From the IMG/VR virus record IMGVR_UViG_3300036841_000085, positions 1 through 64,000 of that record: a stretch of 64,000 bases of DNA; one strand, written 5' to 3'. The notes under the pieces were generated by a model that worked only from the letters and a program-made list of their open reading frames with translations, searched no databases and was not told the origin of the DNA. The DNA comes from a virus. Shown piece by piece: positions 7,535 through 15,337 of the stretch (position 1 is its first letter; every line of letters starts with the position of its first letter). The position numbers were made by a program, and so were the translations under genes.

Positions 7535-8017
7535 ATGCTTTATCTTCCTTGCCACATCTGGACGGGTGACCACCTGGCCGCTGGCTACGGCCGCATCACC
7601 ATGCTTGACCCGGAGACAGGCAGACGCCGTCAATACCGCGTGTCCCACCTGATGGTGACCGAATGGTACGGCGTCGTACCCGACCTGGTCATGCATCTGT
7701 GCGACACGCCAGCTTGCTGGGAGCCCAGCCACCTACGATCAGCCACCGACGCCCAAAACACGGCCGACATGATCGCCAAGGGACGCTATCGCAACGGGCA
7801 ATCACTCAAGACGCACTGCCCGGCCGGCCACCCATACGACGAGCTAAACACCAGGCTGACCAGGACCGGTGGGCGGGCGTGCCGTGCCTGCGCCAGGGCT
7901 CGCCAGCACAACCGTACCCACCGAACTAGTCTTAATCAAGCGTTAACACCGAGTTATTCACTCGGTAACCGTCCGTGTGATTTAATTGTTGGTGGAAACG
8001 AGAGGAACACCCAATGA
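7535..8017 (+). CDS. HNH endonuclease (HNH_3 type), 160 aa
   Basis: CHIWTG, then RVSHLMVTEWYG and a His/Cys core (VMHLCDTPACWEPSHL) with SATDAQNTADM is the standard layout of phage HNH_3 nucleases, many of them homing enzymes. A four-Cys cluster follows. The frame continues past the expected end (about RQHN at residue 128) through promoter 5 and stops inside the next gene's start, which suggests loss of the original stop or a small frameshift. It has its own N18 promoter, as expected of a mobile gene. Confidence 0.85.
   Translation: MLYLPCHIWTGDHLAAGYGRITMLDPETGRRRQYRVSHLMVTEWYGVVPDLVMHLCDTPACWEPSHLRSATDAQNTADMIAKGRYRNGQSLKTHCPAGHPYDELNTRLTRTGGRACRACARARQHNRTHRTSLNQALTPSYSLGNRPCDLIVGGNERNTQ
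7931..7986 (+). promoter_or_regulatory. Phased-box early promoter 5
   Basis: CTTAAT (7931), GTTAAC (7942), GTTATT (7953) and GGTAAC (7964), then TGTGATTTAAT at 7976-7986. Boxes are on the same helical grid but one turn nearer to the -10. It lies inside the 3' part of the HNH frame. Confidence 0.7.
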
Positions 8018-9132
8018 CCACCACCAACCAGTCAGCAGCCGACATCAGTGCCGAAACGCTCGACATGCTGAAGAAGTTATACGACCGCAGCAAGCGCAGC
8101 GACAGCCACCTGGACACGCAGGCCGCCCGCGAGAGCGCCGAGCAGGAGGCCGCCCAGGCAGCCGAAATGCTCAGCCGACTGCTGGACAAGTACGGCCTGG
8201 CGCTGGCCGACGTAGACAGCAAGGGCAACAGCCACCAGATCAGCGCCGGTCACGTCCAGGAGCGCACCATCGATTTCGGCAAATCCAACTTCGCCTGGAA
8301 GATCGACCTGGCCAAGGCAGTGATCAAGCACAACAACTGCCAGATCCTCAAAGAGATCTACAGCCGCAACAAGATCAGTGGATTCGTCCTGGTCGGCCTG
8401 ACGCTGCACGTCGACGCCACCATGATGATGCTTGAATGGCTGTTCGCGCAGATCAAGGCCATCGCCAGCGCCGACTACAAGTCGTACAAGGCCGAGCACC
8501 CCAGCAAGTACGACCACATCGACCCGCTGCGCTGGCACACCAGCTTCGGCAAGGGCGCCGGCCAGCGCCTGGCATACCGCCTGCAAGAAATGCGGGACCA
8601 GCAAGCCGCCGCAGCCGCTGCCGCTGCCAGAGAAGCCAACGGCGAAGGCCCGGTGGTGACGCTGGCCGTCAACATTGGCACCGCCATCCGCGACTACCTG
8701 GAGACCAAGGAGCCCTGGCGCAAAGAGCGCCGAGAGGCCGACGAAGCCTGGACGCGCCGGCGCGACATGGCAGCCAAGCTGAACCGCATTCAGCCGCGTG
8801 CCTGGTCGGTCTGGCTGGCCTGGCAGCAGCCCATGGTGCAGCTGGCGATCCTGGCCGCGATGGGCCGCCAGATGGACACCGACGCCAAGGCTCGCGCCGA
8901 GCAGGAGAAGGAATGGGCGAAGGAGGATGCCAAGCGAGCCGCCTACCAGGAGCGCTACTACCGCACGCACGGCCACTATCCTGGCGAAGGCCGACGCCGT
9001 GGCCGCACGGTGGTCGACAACACTGACTACACCGCGTTTGACGCCGGCTATGACCGAGCGTCCGGGATCAACATGACGCCCTACCTCAATGAAGGTAGCA
9101 AGGGCACAGCGCCAGGAGCGCTGGGGGAGTAA
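8014..9132 (+). CDS. DUF2786-family protein, 372 aa
   Basis: Residues 10-75 (LDMLKKLYDRS, then AQAAEMLSRLLDKYGL) match the DUF2786 pattern found in phage and actinobacterial proteins. A middle section (about 85-200) resembles the region that often follows DUF2786, and residues 190-205 are Ala/Gln-rich. The C-terminus is Arg/Lys-rich with a likely coiled coil around 215-320. The function of DUF2786 is not established. Driven by promoter 5 through a leader with GGAAACGAGAGGAACACC. Confidence 0.8.
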   Translation: MTTTNQSAADISAETLDMLKKLYDRSKRSDSHLDTQAARESAEQEAAQAAEMLSRLLDKYGLALADVDSKGNSHQISAGHVQERTIDFGKSNFAWKIDLAKAVIKHNNCQILKEIYSRNKISGFVLVGLTLHVDATMMMLEWLFAQIKAIASADYKSYKAEHPSKYDHIDPLRWHTSFGKGAGQRLAYRLQEMRDQQAAAAAAAAREANGEGPVVTLAVNIGTAIRDYLETKEPWRKERREADEAWTRRRDMAAKLNRIQPRAWSVWLAWQQPMVQLAILAAMGRQMDTDAKARAEQEKEWAKEDAKRAAYQERYYRTHGHYPGEGRRRGRTVVDNTDYTAFDAGYDRASGINMTPYLNEGSKGTAPGALGE

Positions 9133-9134
9133 CC

Positions 9135-9431
9135 ATGGCAGAGGCCGTCTTTCGACTCGCAGACACCTTCCTGGTCAGGCAACTGGCCAGGGAGACCACG
9201 GTCTGTTCGCACCAGGGCTGCCCGCACATCGGCCCGGTGCATCGCTACTGGTGGACGGAAGATCAGTGCGGCGATCCGCCGGCCGGCCTGGGCGCCTACT
9301 GCAGCCAGGAATGCTGGACAGCCGACCAGGTGGGACCGGCGCCCAGCACCAGGCCACGCCGCTGGGCTGAGCGCAGCACGCCAGGACAATGGGACAGGGA
9401 AGGCATCCGACATGATCCAGTGCGAGCATAA
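9135..9431 (+). CDS. Zinc-finger-like protein, 98 aa
   Basis: CSHQGC, then HRYWW and CGDPP, then CSQEC resembles MYND or FCS-type small zinc domains. The tail is basic and polar. It starts 2 nt after the DUF2786 gene and overlaps the next one. Role unknown. Confidence 0.65.
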   Translation: MAEAVFRLADTFLVRQLARETTVCSHQGCPHIGPVHRYWWTEDQCGDPPAGLGAYCSQECWTADQVGPAPSTRPRRWAERSTPGQWDREGIRHDPVRA

Positions 9432-9777
9432 CGCCAACGGCGAGTTCGCCTCCGAGACCAACGACCAGGAGCCGGGCGAGCGCTGCTCGAACCCGGCCAG
9501 CGTGGTCATTCACTGGACACATCCAGACACGCCCGACCAGCCCAACATCGAGTACCGCTGCGTGATCGACTCGGCGCACATCTTGCTGCTCATGGACGAG
9601 CTAGACGCCAACAGCATCGACTACAAGGTGTTTCACCTGGTCGACGTAACCTCCGCAGCGCTGGGCGCCGACACGTCGATCATCGACATCTTCAACGGAC
9701 CAGGCAACCTGGCCTACAAGATCACCTGGGACGCCAGCAACGACGCCTACGGCCAGATGGACGTGTACCGTGGCTGA
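9412..9777 (+). CDS. Hypothetical protein, 121 aa
   Basis: An N-terminal CEHN and CSNPA, with YRCV further on, could bind a metal. The remainder is a mixed alpha/beta sequence (AHILLLMDELDA, then LAYKITWDAS). Not recognised. Overlaps both neighbours. Confidence 0.65.
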   Translation: MIQCEHNANGEFASETNDQEPGERCSNPASVVIHWTHPDTPDQPNIEYRCVIDSAHILLLMDELDANSIDYKVFHLVDVTSAALGADTSIIDIFNGPGNLAYKITWDASNDAYGQMDVYRG

Positions 9778-10150
9778 TCCAAGCAAGCCCAGGTGCGCCT
9801 GCGGCGCCGTGGCCAGCAATCTGGTGGCGTACCTGCTACCAGGTGGCGACACGCCTAGTCTACTGCCCACGTGCGATGCCAACGGCTGCCTGGAAGCAGC
9901 CAGGAAAGTGGCCGCCTGCGACGACCGCGCCACGATCACTCGCGTGCGCAACTCGGCCGCCCTGTTCTACAAGCCCAAGCCCAGCGGCCCGCCTGATCAC
10001 GAGCCGCCCTATGTCTGCGCCGCGTGCCGAGCCCACAAGCACCAACACTGCCCTGACCAGGTGCCGATCCGCAAAGACGGCAAGCTAGTCATCGTCCAGT
10101 GCGATTGCCTGATGAATCAGCACGCTCTCGACCCAGCGGCCAAGTTGTAA
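9770..10150 (+). CDS. Cys-rich protein, 126 aa
   Basis: Starts at GTG overlapping the upstream stop. CACG, CDANGC, CAAC, CPDQ and CDC clusters suggest two zinc sites, one at each end. Otherwise unknown. Last gene before the N18 promoter at 10184. Confidence 0.6.
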   Translation: MADPSKPRCACGAVASNLVAYLLPGGDTPSLLPTCDANGCLEAARKVAACDDRATITRVRNSAALFYKPKPSGPPDHEPPYVCAACRAHKHQHCPDQVPIRKDGKLVIVQCDCLMNQHALDPAAKL

Positions 10151-10183
10151 CGGGGCTGTAATGGTCAACACCGGCGAACCGGA

Positions 10184-10213
10184 TTGCGCAGCGACGCGCC
10201 GGTGTGATAAAGT
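10184..10213 (+). promoter_or_regulatory. TTGCGC-N18-TAAAGT promoter
   Basis: TTGCGC at 10184-10189, 18 nt, TAAAGT at 10208-10213 within TGTGATAAAGT. A leader of about 50 nt containing a GCGGCAGACAGGCCGC hairpin precedes AGGAGAAAC and the ATG at 10268. Confidence 0.62.
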
Positions 10214-10267
10214 TCTTGATGCAGCGGCAGACAGGCCGCTAGCGAGCGACACAGGAGAAACAGTGAC

Positions 10268-11377
10268 ATGACCGCATCGATTTTCGGCGACAGATTCGCC
10301 GCGTTCCGGGAGCCGGCCTGGCATGGCCTGGGCACCGTGTTCCAGGAGCGAATGAGCGCGACCGACGCCGCGCTACTGGCCAAGTTGGACTACCAGATTG
10401 AGCAGGTCGGCCCGCTGTACGTGCCCAAGCCCGTCTGGATCAACGGCGCCATGCAGCTGGACAAGACCGCCCTGGTCAAGGTTGAGGGTAAGGCTCTCTT
10501 CCGCCAGCCAGTGCCGGATGACGACGTGCTGCGCTACCTGGGCACCGTCAGCGACGGCTACGAGATCCTGCAGAACATGGACATCGCCAAGGTGCTGGAT
10601 CCCATCACCAGCGAGTTCCCGGTGGAGACCGCCGGCGCCCTGCACGCAGGTGAGACCGTCTTTTTCGCCCTGGACGCCGGCACCGAGCAGATCATCAGCG
10701 GCGACGAAGAGGTACGCAAGTATTTCGTGGTGACCGACCGGCGCGACGGCGGCCACGCCCTGCGCTGCCTGTTCACGGCGGTACGGGTAGTCTGCCAGAA
10801 CACGCTGTCGGCCGCCATGAGCGAAGCCAGCGTCAACATCGCCATCCATCACCGTAAGGGCGTCAAAGAGGAACTCGACTTCCAGATTCGCACACTGGGC
10901 GACATGAAGCGAGCGATGGACAAGACTATGGCCATCTTCCGTGCCATGGCTGAGCGCCAGGCCGCTGTCGAAGAGGTCGAGCAGATCCTCAAGGCCGCCT
11001 ACCCTGAGCCGACCAAGCCGCGTAAGGTGGCCATGCGCGAAGGGCTCGAACTGGACATCACCGCTCTCAAAGCACAGGCCGATGGTGGTGACCGCGTGGC
11101 CGAGCTTTTCCTGCAGTCGACTCGCCAGTACGAACTGGCTCGCGACCGCCAGGACCAGTACCGCGTCGGCGCCATGGAACTGTTCGAGCGCATGAACGAC
11201 GAGCACCCCAAGGTCGCCAACACGGTATGGGCCGCCTACAACGCCGTGGTCGAGACAGAGGATTACCGCCGTGGCACGACCAACCAGCCCGGCGAGAGCG
11301 TCCTGGAATCGATCGTCTTTGGCGACCGCGCCAAGACCAAGGTCAAGGCATACCGCGCATCGGTGGCTCTGCTCTGA
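10268..11377 (+). CDS. DUF932 / TIGR03299-family protein, 369 aa
   Basis: WHGLG (about 18-22), then the central VTDRRDGGHALRCLFTAVRV with VCQNTL match the DUF932 family (phage/plasmid-like TIGR03299). These proteins are common in phage and plasmid replication regions, but their biochemical role is not established. Length is typical. It has its own N18 promoter and a strong ribosome site, and lies two genes upstream of ssb, fitting a role in DNA metabolism. Confidence 0.85.
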   Translation: MTASIFGDRFAAFREPAWHGLGTVFQERMSATDAALLAKLDYQIEQVGPLYVPKPVWINGAMQLDKTALVKVEGKALFRQPVPDDDVLRYLGTVSDGYEILQNMDIAKVLDPITSEFPVETAGALHAGETVFFALDAGTEQIISGDEEVRKYFVVTDRRDGGHALRCLFTAVRVVCQNTLSAAMSEASVNIAIHHRKGVKEELDFQIRTLGDMKRAMDKTMAIFRAMAERQAAVEEVEQILKAAYPEPTKPRKVAMREGLELDITALKAQADGGDRVAELFLQSTRQYELARDRQDQYRVGAMELFERMNDEHPKVANTVWAAYNAVVETEDYRRGTTNQPGESVLESIVFGDRAKTKVKAYRASVALL

Positions 11378-11556
11378 TGCCGTACGATGGGCGCAGCCAG
11401 CGACAGACCACTGACCGGTGCCCAGGGAGGATGCCCAGCCGCATCCTCCCGAATCGCTACGGTATCTGCGGTATCTGCGGTCAGAAGGTCGGCCTGACAT
11501 TCACTGATCTACTCTGGAAACACGGCTATAAAATGGCGAAACAGGAGAAACGCTGA
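11377..11556 (+). CDS. Small Cys-containing protein, 59 aa
   Basis: ATG overlaps the DUF932 stop. One CGIC pair and a terminal basic tail. It overlaps the ssb start (TGATG), so the three genes are translationally linked. A TATAAAAT at 11527-11534 within it may give ssb extra transcripts. Confidence 0.55.
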   Translation: MPYDGRSQRQTTDRCPGRMPSRILPNRYGICGICGQKVGLTFTDLLWKHGYKMAKQEKR

Positions 11557-12011
11557 TGCAATCATTCCAGACCGTGACCATCGGCGGCCACCTGGGTAAC
11601 GACGCTGAGCAGCGATACACCCAGGACGGCGTGATGGTTATCCGATTCAACGTGGCAGTCGGCTGGCGCCGGCCCAACCGCGACAACAAGGACGAATGGG
11701 AGGACAAAACGTCCTGGTATTCGGTCTCGCTGACCGGCCGCCGCGCCGAGAGCCAGGCACCCAGGCTGACCAAGGGTACCGCCGTGGTGGTCACCGGTCG
11801 GCTGCAGCCCGACATCTGGATAGACCGCAACAACGAGTCGCGCCTGGACCTGAACCTATTCGCGTTTGACGTGGTCATTGCCGACCGCAGCGAGCGCCAG
11901 GACGACGGCAACAACGGTGACCGACCCGCCCGCCGCCAGGAGCCAGCCGCCGCTCGCCAGGAGCGCCGCAGCAACGAGCGAGTCGATGACCTAGAGGATC
12001 TCCCGTTCTGA
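11556..12011 (+). CDS. ssb: Single-stranded DNA-binding protein, 151 aa
   Basis: An OB-fold SSB of normal length. It starts with TVTIGGHLGNDAE, has the SWYSVSLTGRRAE strand and GTAVVVTGRLQPD, and ends in an Arg/Gln-rich linker with the acidic tip DDLEDLPF that recruits replication and repair partners. It protects single-stranded DNA during replication. AGGAGAAAC lies upstream and the gene overlaps the next one. Confidence 0.93.
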   Translation: MQSFQTVTIGGHLGNDAEQRYTQDGVMVIRFNVAVGWRRPNRDNKDEWEDKTSWYSVSLTGRRAESQAPRLTKGTAVVVTGRLQPDIWIDRNNESRLDLNLFAFDVVIADRSERQDDGNNGDRPARRQEPAAARQERRSNERVDDLEDLPF

Positions 12012-12454
12012 TGTACTACAGCAACAAGCGACAGCTAGTGTTCACAGGGTTCCGCATCCCGGAGCCCGACCGTGATCTGGACCAGGCCAGCGAGACCTGC
12101 GTCCTGGTCACCGCCACCTATCAGGTCGACGGGCAATGGGAAGCCCGCGACACCAGGCAGCTGCCCCACCTGTGCAAGCAGAACAGCCCACGTGCCCTGG
12201 CTTTCGTCCGTCGCTTTGGCTGCCACAGCCCGGACGGGTTCAACTGGGGCTACCACGGCAGCGGCCCGGCCGAACTCGCCCTGATGTTGCTATTGCAGAT
12301 CGGCCTGCGTGACGAGACCGCCTGGGACCTGCACCAGCGATTCAAGGATGAAGTCATCGCCAAGCTGCCGCAGCTAGGACCATGGGTGCTGCCCGAGTAT
12401 GTGGTCCGTGATTGGGTGACCCTCAATGACCGAGCGACGGCCGACACGCACTGA
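12011..12454 (+). CDS. DUF6166-like protein, 147 aa
   Basis: The core FNWGYHGSGPAELALMLLLQ, followed by a helix with HQRFKDEVIAKLP, matches the DUF6166 pattern seen in phage and bacterial proteins of unknown role. ATG overlaps the ssb stop. Directly downstream of ssb, so a link with replication is possible but unproven. Confidence 0.72.
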   Translation: MYYSNKRQLVFTGFRIPEPDRDLDQASETCVLVTATYQVDGQWEARDTRQLPHLCKQNSPRALAFVRRFGCHSPDGFNWGYHGSGPAELALMLLLQIGLRDETAWDLHQRFKDEVIAKLPQLGPWVLPEYVVRDWVTLNDRATADTH

Positions 12455-12776
12455 CCGGCACTCAGTCATTTGCACCAGCTGCAAGCGACTGATTGCCACG
12501 GTCGACGTACACGTCACCACCAACCGTCAGGGCGACTCGAACGCCAACACCATGGCTCGCATCCTGCGGGCCGTCAGGTGCTACGACTGCTTCCGCATCG
12601 CGCCCGACCTGCTACCCAGCGCCGCGCCGGAGGATGCCACGGCCAGTGACCCACTGACGCCAGAAGAGGAAGCGGCCAGGCACCCGCTGTACTCGGAGGC
12701 CGACGAGCCAGACCCGGACGACGAACTGCGCGAGTTGGCTCGCCGCCTCAACCAGGCTCTGGGTAAGCGCCGCTGA
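12426..12776 (+). CDS. Zinc-binding protein with acidic tail, 116 aa
   Basis: CTSC and CYDC in the first half form a four-Cys site. The second half is acidic (SEADEPDPDDELRELA). Last gene of the left early operon; it converges on the late operon across a dispersed repeat. Confidence 0.62.
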   Translation: MTERRPTRTDRHSVICTSCKRLIATVDVHVTTNRQGDSNANTMARILRAVRCYDCFRIAPDLLPSAAPEDATASDPLTPEEEAARHPLYSEADEPDPDDELRELARRLNQALGKRR

Positions 12777-12793
12777 CACCACCATCGAGCCCA

Positions 12794-12892
12794 GGCTTCA
12801 CCGGAGCCCTTCCGGACGGCCTCCCTTCGCAGACGGCTGCTTGGCCGCCCGGACGAACGGAGGCCGTTTCCTTGCCCTCCGGTGGGCCTCCC
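12794..12892. repeat. Dispersed palindromic element, copy 2 (intergenic)
   Basis: Left end GGCTTCACCGGAGCCC, right end CCTTGCCCTCCGGTG. It shares GAGGCCGTTTCCTTGCCC and flanking bases with the copy at 62407. It fills the gap between the convergent early and late operons and could act as a two-way terminator. Confidence 0.75.
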
Positions 12893-12915
12893 TTGTCAAG
12901 CCGGCCGCTATCGGC

Positions 12916-13140
12916 TCAGCGACGGATGCGGCCGACGCCATAGTCCACGCCGCGACCCAGCCAGACACCCACAATGAACACCACGATGTTGAACGCCGTG
13001 GTGTTGACGATGGCTTCCGTGGGCGTGGCTATCAGCCAGAAACACAGCACCAGCGCCACTATTGATATGACAGCCTGGATGCCGAGCGAGTAATACGCGA
13101 ATCGATCGTTCGATTTATCGTCCGACTCGTCGGTCGGCAT
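12916..13140 (-). CDS. Two-segment membrane protein, holin candidate, 74 aa
   Basis: Polar, acidic N-terminus, then two hydrophobic segments (about 21-41 and 48-62) and a basic end (GRGVDYGVGRIRR). Size, topology and position at the end of the late operon, beside another small membrane protein and a peptidase, fit a class II holin or accessory lysis protein. Holins are too diverse to confirm by sequence. Confidence 0.6.
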   Translation of the reverse strand: MPTDESDDKSNDRFAYYSLGIQAVISIVALVLCFWLIATPTEAIVNTTAFNIVVFIVGVWLGRGVDYGVGRIRR

Positions 13141-13145
13141 GAATG

Positions 13146-13316
13146 CTACAGGAAGGAAGCCATGAACAGCGCCAGTCCCAGCGGCAGGAAGTCCAGCGGC
13201 AGACCGACTGCCACGTGCAGCGCTGCGATTACCTCACAGATGATAGCCAGGCAGACCAGGATGATGCGCCATGGATGGCCGATGTAGTAGCGGACCGGTG
13301 CTGGTTGGATGCTCAT
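13146..13316 (-). CDS. Small membrane protein, lysis candidate, 56 aa
   Basis: The frame opens at ATG 13316 and ends 5 nt before the next gene. Two hydrophobic stretches (about 18-34 and 38-56) are joined by a short turn. With the neighbour at 12916 it could form a holin/antiholin pair. Alternative: an unrelated membrane anchor. Confidence 0.55.
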   Translation of the reverse strand: MSIQPAPVRYYIGHPWRIILVCLAIICEVIAALHVAVGLPLDFLPLGLALFMASFL

Positions 13317-13319
13317 GCT

Positions 13320-13874
13320 TTACCTCAGCAGAACGGCTTTCCAGGAGCCAGCCCACGCGTTCCACTGCCCACGGCTGACCAACTCGTAGATGCCCTTGTA
13401 ACCCTGGGCGCTGTTGGCTACCCAGATGCAGCCCTGGCTCACGCCACGGATGCCGACGAAGTGATACCAACGGGTCGAGTTGAGCACGCCGGCGGTCTCC
13501 TGCGCCAGGGCGTACATGCGGTCGAAGCTACCTGGCCATTCGGTGTAGGCGTCCACGCCGTACCGCTCGAACACCCGCTCCAGGCAGTTGGTGTCCATCA
13601 GGCCGACCTGCGGGTTGACGCACTGCGGGTAGCCAATATCGTAGGCGATCGACTCCCTGGCCGCGTTGATGTCCAGCCCGGTGGCCTGCAGTACCCAGGT
13701 CGTACTGGCGATGCTGCACGTCCAGTCGTACACCTGCGGCGCCATGTACAGCCAGCGATGCTCGTCAAAGTATAACCGCCAACCGCTGGGACCGGGCGTG
13801 ATCGGCTCAGGTAGTGGCTCTGGCTCTGGCTGCTTCTCGTAGCCAGGTGGCGCAAAGACCGCCGTGCTAACCAT
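13320..13874 (-). CDS. C39-like cysteine peptidase, endolysin candidate, 184 aa
   Basis: After a Pro-rich N-terminus (about 14-30), the domain has DWTCSIASTTWVLQATG with Cys53, WYHFVG with His138 and WVANS with Asn154, the expected catalytic order of papain-like C39 peptidases. C39 domains occur at the N-terminus of actinophage LysA enzymes. The same fold is fused to the baseplate hub at 20873-22471. The gene sits with two membrane proteins at the end of the late operon, so peptide cross-link cleavage during lysis is the best guess. No separate amidase or muramidase domain is visible in this protein. Confidence 0.65.
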   Translation of the reverse strand: MVSTAVFAPPGYEKQPEPEPLPEPITPGPSGWRLYFDEHRWLYMAPQVYDWTCSIASTTWVLQATGLDINAARESIAYDIGYPQCVNPQVGLMDTNCLERVFERYGVDAYTEWPGSFDRMYALAQETAGVLNSTRWYHFVGIRGVSQGCIWVANSAQGYKGIYELVSRGQWNAWAGSWKAVLLR

Positions 13875-14109
13875 TCGCTATATACGCCCCGTCTGTCTCG
13901 TTCCAGCCCAGCACGATACCGCCCGAGAAGCCTTGCTGGACACCCGCTTCGGTCTCGGTCTCTTTGGTGCACGGCAGGCCTGGGTTCATAGTGGCCGGGT
14001 CGTTGCGAAGCTCGCGCCAGAACTTGTAGATGGCAGCGTCCGGGTTGAACTCCAGATCCGGCACGATGGCCACCCACAGCAGATGGTCGATGTAACTGCC
14101 AGGGCTCAT
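13867..14109 (-). CDS. Hypothetical protein, 80 aa
   Basis: Start at ATG 14109 after AAGGGAGGGTTTGC. Strand-rich start (YIDHLLWVAIVPDLEF), then a polar stretch and a glycine-rich end. The stop overlaps the peptidase ATG, so it is coupled to the probable lysis gene. Not recognised. Confidence 0.6.
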   Translation of the reverse strand: MSPGSYIDHLLWVAIVPDLEFNPDAAIYKFWRELRNDPATMNPGLPCTKETETEAGVQQGFSGGIVLGWNETDGAYIANG

Positions 14110-14161
14110 GCAAACCCTCCCTTGCCAGCGTAGCAGGGCGACCGTGTCACGACAAGCCTGA

Positions 14162-14167
14162 TACAAT
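14162..14167 (+). promoter_or_regulatory. -10 element TACAAT for the 14175 gene
   Basis: TGATACAAT lies 7 nt upstream of the ATG at 14175, the spacing seen at other leaderless genes here. No good -35 hexamer is visible. Confidence 0.45.
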
Positions 14168-14174
14168 GGCGAGC

Positions 14175-14888
14175 ATGACGAGCAGCCCATCGCCGCCCAT
14201 TGAGCGCACCTACGTGCCATCCTTCCAGCCCAGCTACAATGGCTACCAGTTCGCGGCCGACGCACTGCAGGTACCTGTGGTCCAGGTGTCGCTGGCGTCC
14301 GTGCAGCCCAGTGAAGCTGGCGACATCGGCATGACGCTGACGGTAGCCGACTATTTCGACGCCGGCCAGCAGCCACCGCAGGACACCGACGCGCCAGCGT
14401 CTGGCGATGACCTGTTCAACCTGATTGCCAATCGCCAGGCCGGCAGCGCCGAGCACGACCCACAACGGGCCGATTATATCCACCAGATCATGAGTCCGCA
14501 GACACCCGACAGCGACCCAGCCGGCGACCTGTCGTACCTGGACACCGCCAGCCGCGCCAGGGCGATGCTAAGCTCGCTGCCCAGGATCGAGCAGGACCTG
14601 CGCCTGGGCATCCTGGTGCAGCTGACGCTGTGCTACGCCGTCGACATCGACCCACGCGTGGTGGATGCCAACAGCCGCAACGTGCTCGCCTGGGCGTACG
14701 GCCTGCATACTGACCCTGACACCTTGTACTTGTGGGTATATGACCCGTATCAGCCAGGCCGCGATGACATGCGCTTGGACATCCTGATCACGCCGCCCGC
14801 CCAGCCGCTGGTTATGAGCTACACCGACGCAACCATGCCGGTGCTGGGCTTCTTCCGCATGTCGTACTCGCCGCAGCCAGTCTCCTAA
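14175..14888 (+). CDS. Hypothetical protein on opposite strand within late region, 237 aa
   Basis: ATG 14175 is preferred over 14166 because the latter overlaps the -10. The C-terminal part (NVLAWAYGLH, then LYLWVYDPYQPGRDDMRLDI) resembles a family of bacterial papain-like proteins whose typical pattern is an NHQVLAYG-like motif followed by YDPN-PG. Here the expected His is replaced, so it may be inactive. It is the only plus-strand gene between the lysis genes and terminase apart from the HNH gene at 46397, which suggests a later insertion. Confidence 0.6.
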   Translation: MTSSPSPPIERTYVPSFQPSYNGYQFAADALQVPVVQVSLASVQPSEAGDIGMTLTVADYFDAGQQPPQDTDAPASGDDLFNLIANRQAGSAEHDPQRADYIHQIMSPQTPDSDPAGDLSYLDTASRARAMLSSLPRIEQDLRLGILVQLTLCYAVDIDPRVVDANSRNVLAWAYGLHTDPDTLYLWVYDPYQPGRDDMRLDILITPPAQPLVMSYTDATMPVLGFFRMSYSPQPVS

Positions 14889-15337
14889 CTGGAGGCTTCT
14901 CCGGAGCCCACGGAGACCGCCTGGCCGTTCGAACGGCTGCTGGCAGCTTCGCTGGCGTCCAGGCCGTCCGGTGGGGCTCCGGAGGGGCTCTCCGTGGCTT
15001 CCGGCTCCAGCGGCTTGTCGCTGGGCTTGAGCACGGCATCGCAGAAGGTCAGTATGCGCCTATCGACCATCGCCCAGGGCATCTTGTTGACCTTCTCTTT
15101 GAGGGTCTCCCAGTCGGCATCTTCCAGGGCGAGCACATCGCCACTGGCGGCGTCTAGCGCGTCCATGACCCGGATGCTCTTGCGCATCTCGTCGATGGTG
15201 GCACCTGCCTGGCGATCCAGCGGCGAGCGCAGCGCCGCCATGACCAGCTGGCGATAGTCGACCAGGTTGGCCACCGCTTCGGGCGTGCCTGGTTCGAAGC
15301 GAGTATCGGGCTCGACCAATAGTCGTATGTACTTCAT
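14885..15337 (-). CDS. Tail-fibre-associated hypothetical protein with repeat-derived C-terminus, 150 aa
   Basis: Overlaps the fibre gene upstream by 4 nt. Residues 1-110 are helical (EMRKSIRVMDALDAA, then DWETLKEKVNKMPW) and resemble small proteins found next to fibre genes. Residues 112-149 come from a dispersed palindromic element and are Ser/Gly/Pro-rich. Possibly a fibre assembly protein. Confidence 0.62.
   Translation of the reverse strand: MKYIRLLVEPDTRFEPGTPEAVANLVDYRQLVMAALRSPLDRQAGATIDEMRKSIRVMDALDAASGDVLALEDADWETLKEKVNKMPWAMVDRRILTFCDAVLKPSDKPLEPEATESPSGAPPDGLDASEAASSRSNGQAVSVGSGEASS
14891..15004. repeat. Dispersed palindromic element, copy 3
   Basis: GGAGGCTTCTCCGGAGCCC opens it and CTCCGGAGGGGCTCTCC closes it. 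It is in frame at the C-terminus of the 14885 gene. The right arm matches that of copy 1. Confidence 0.65.
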
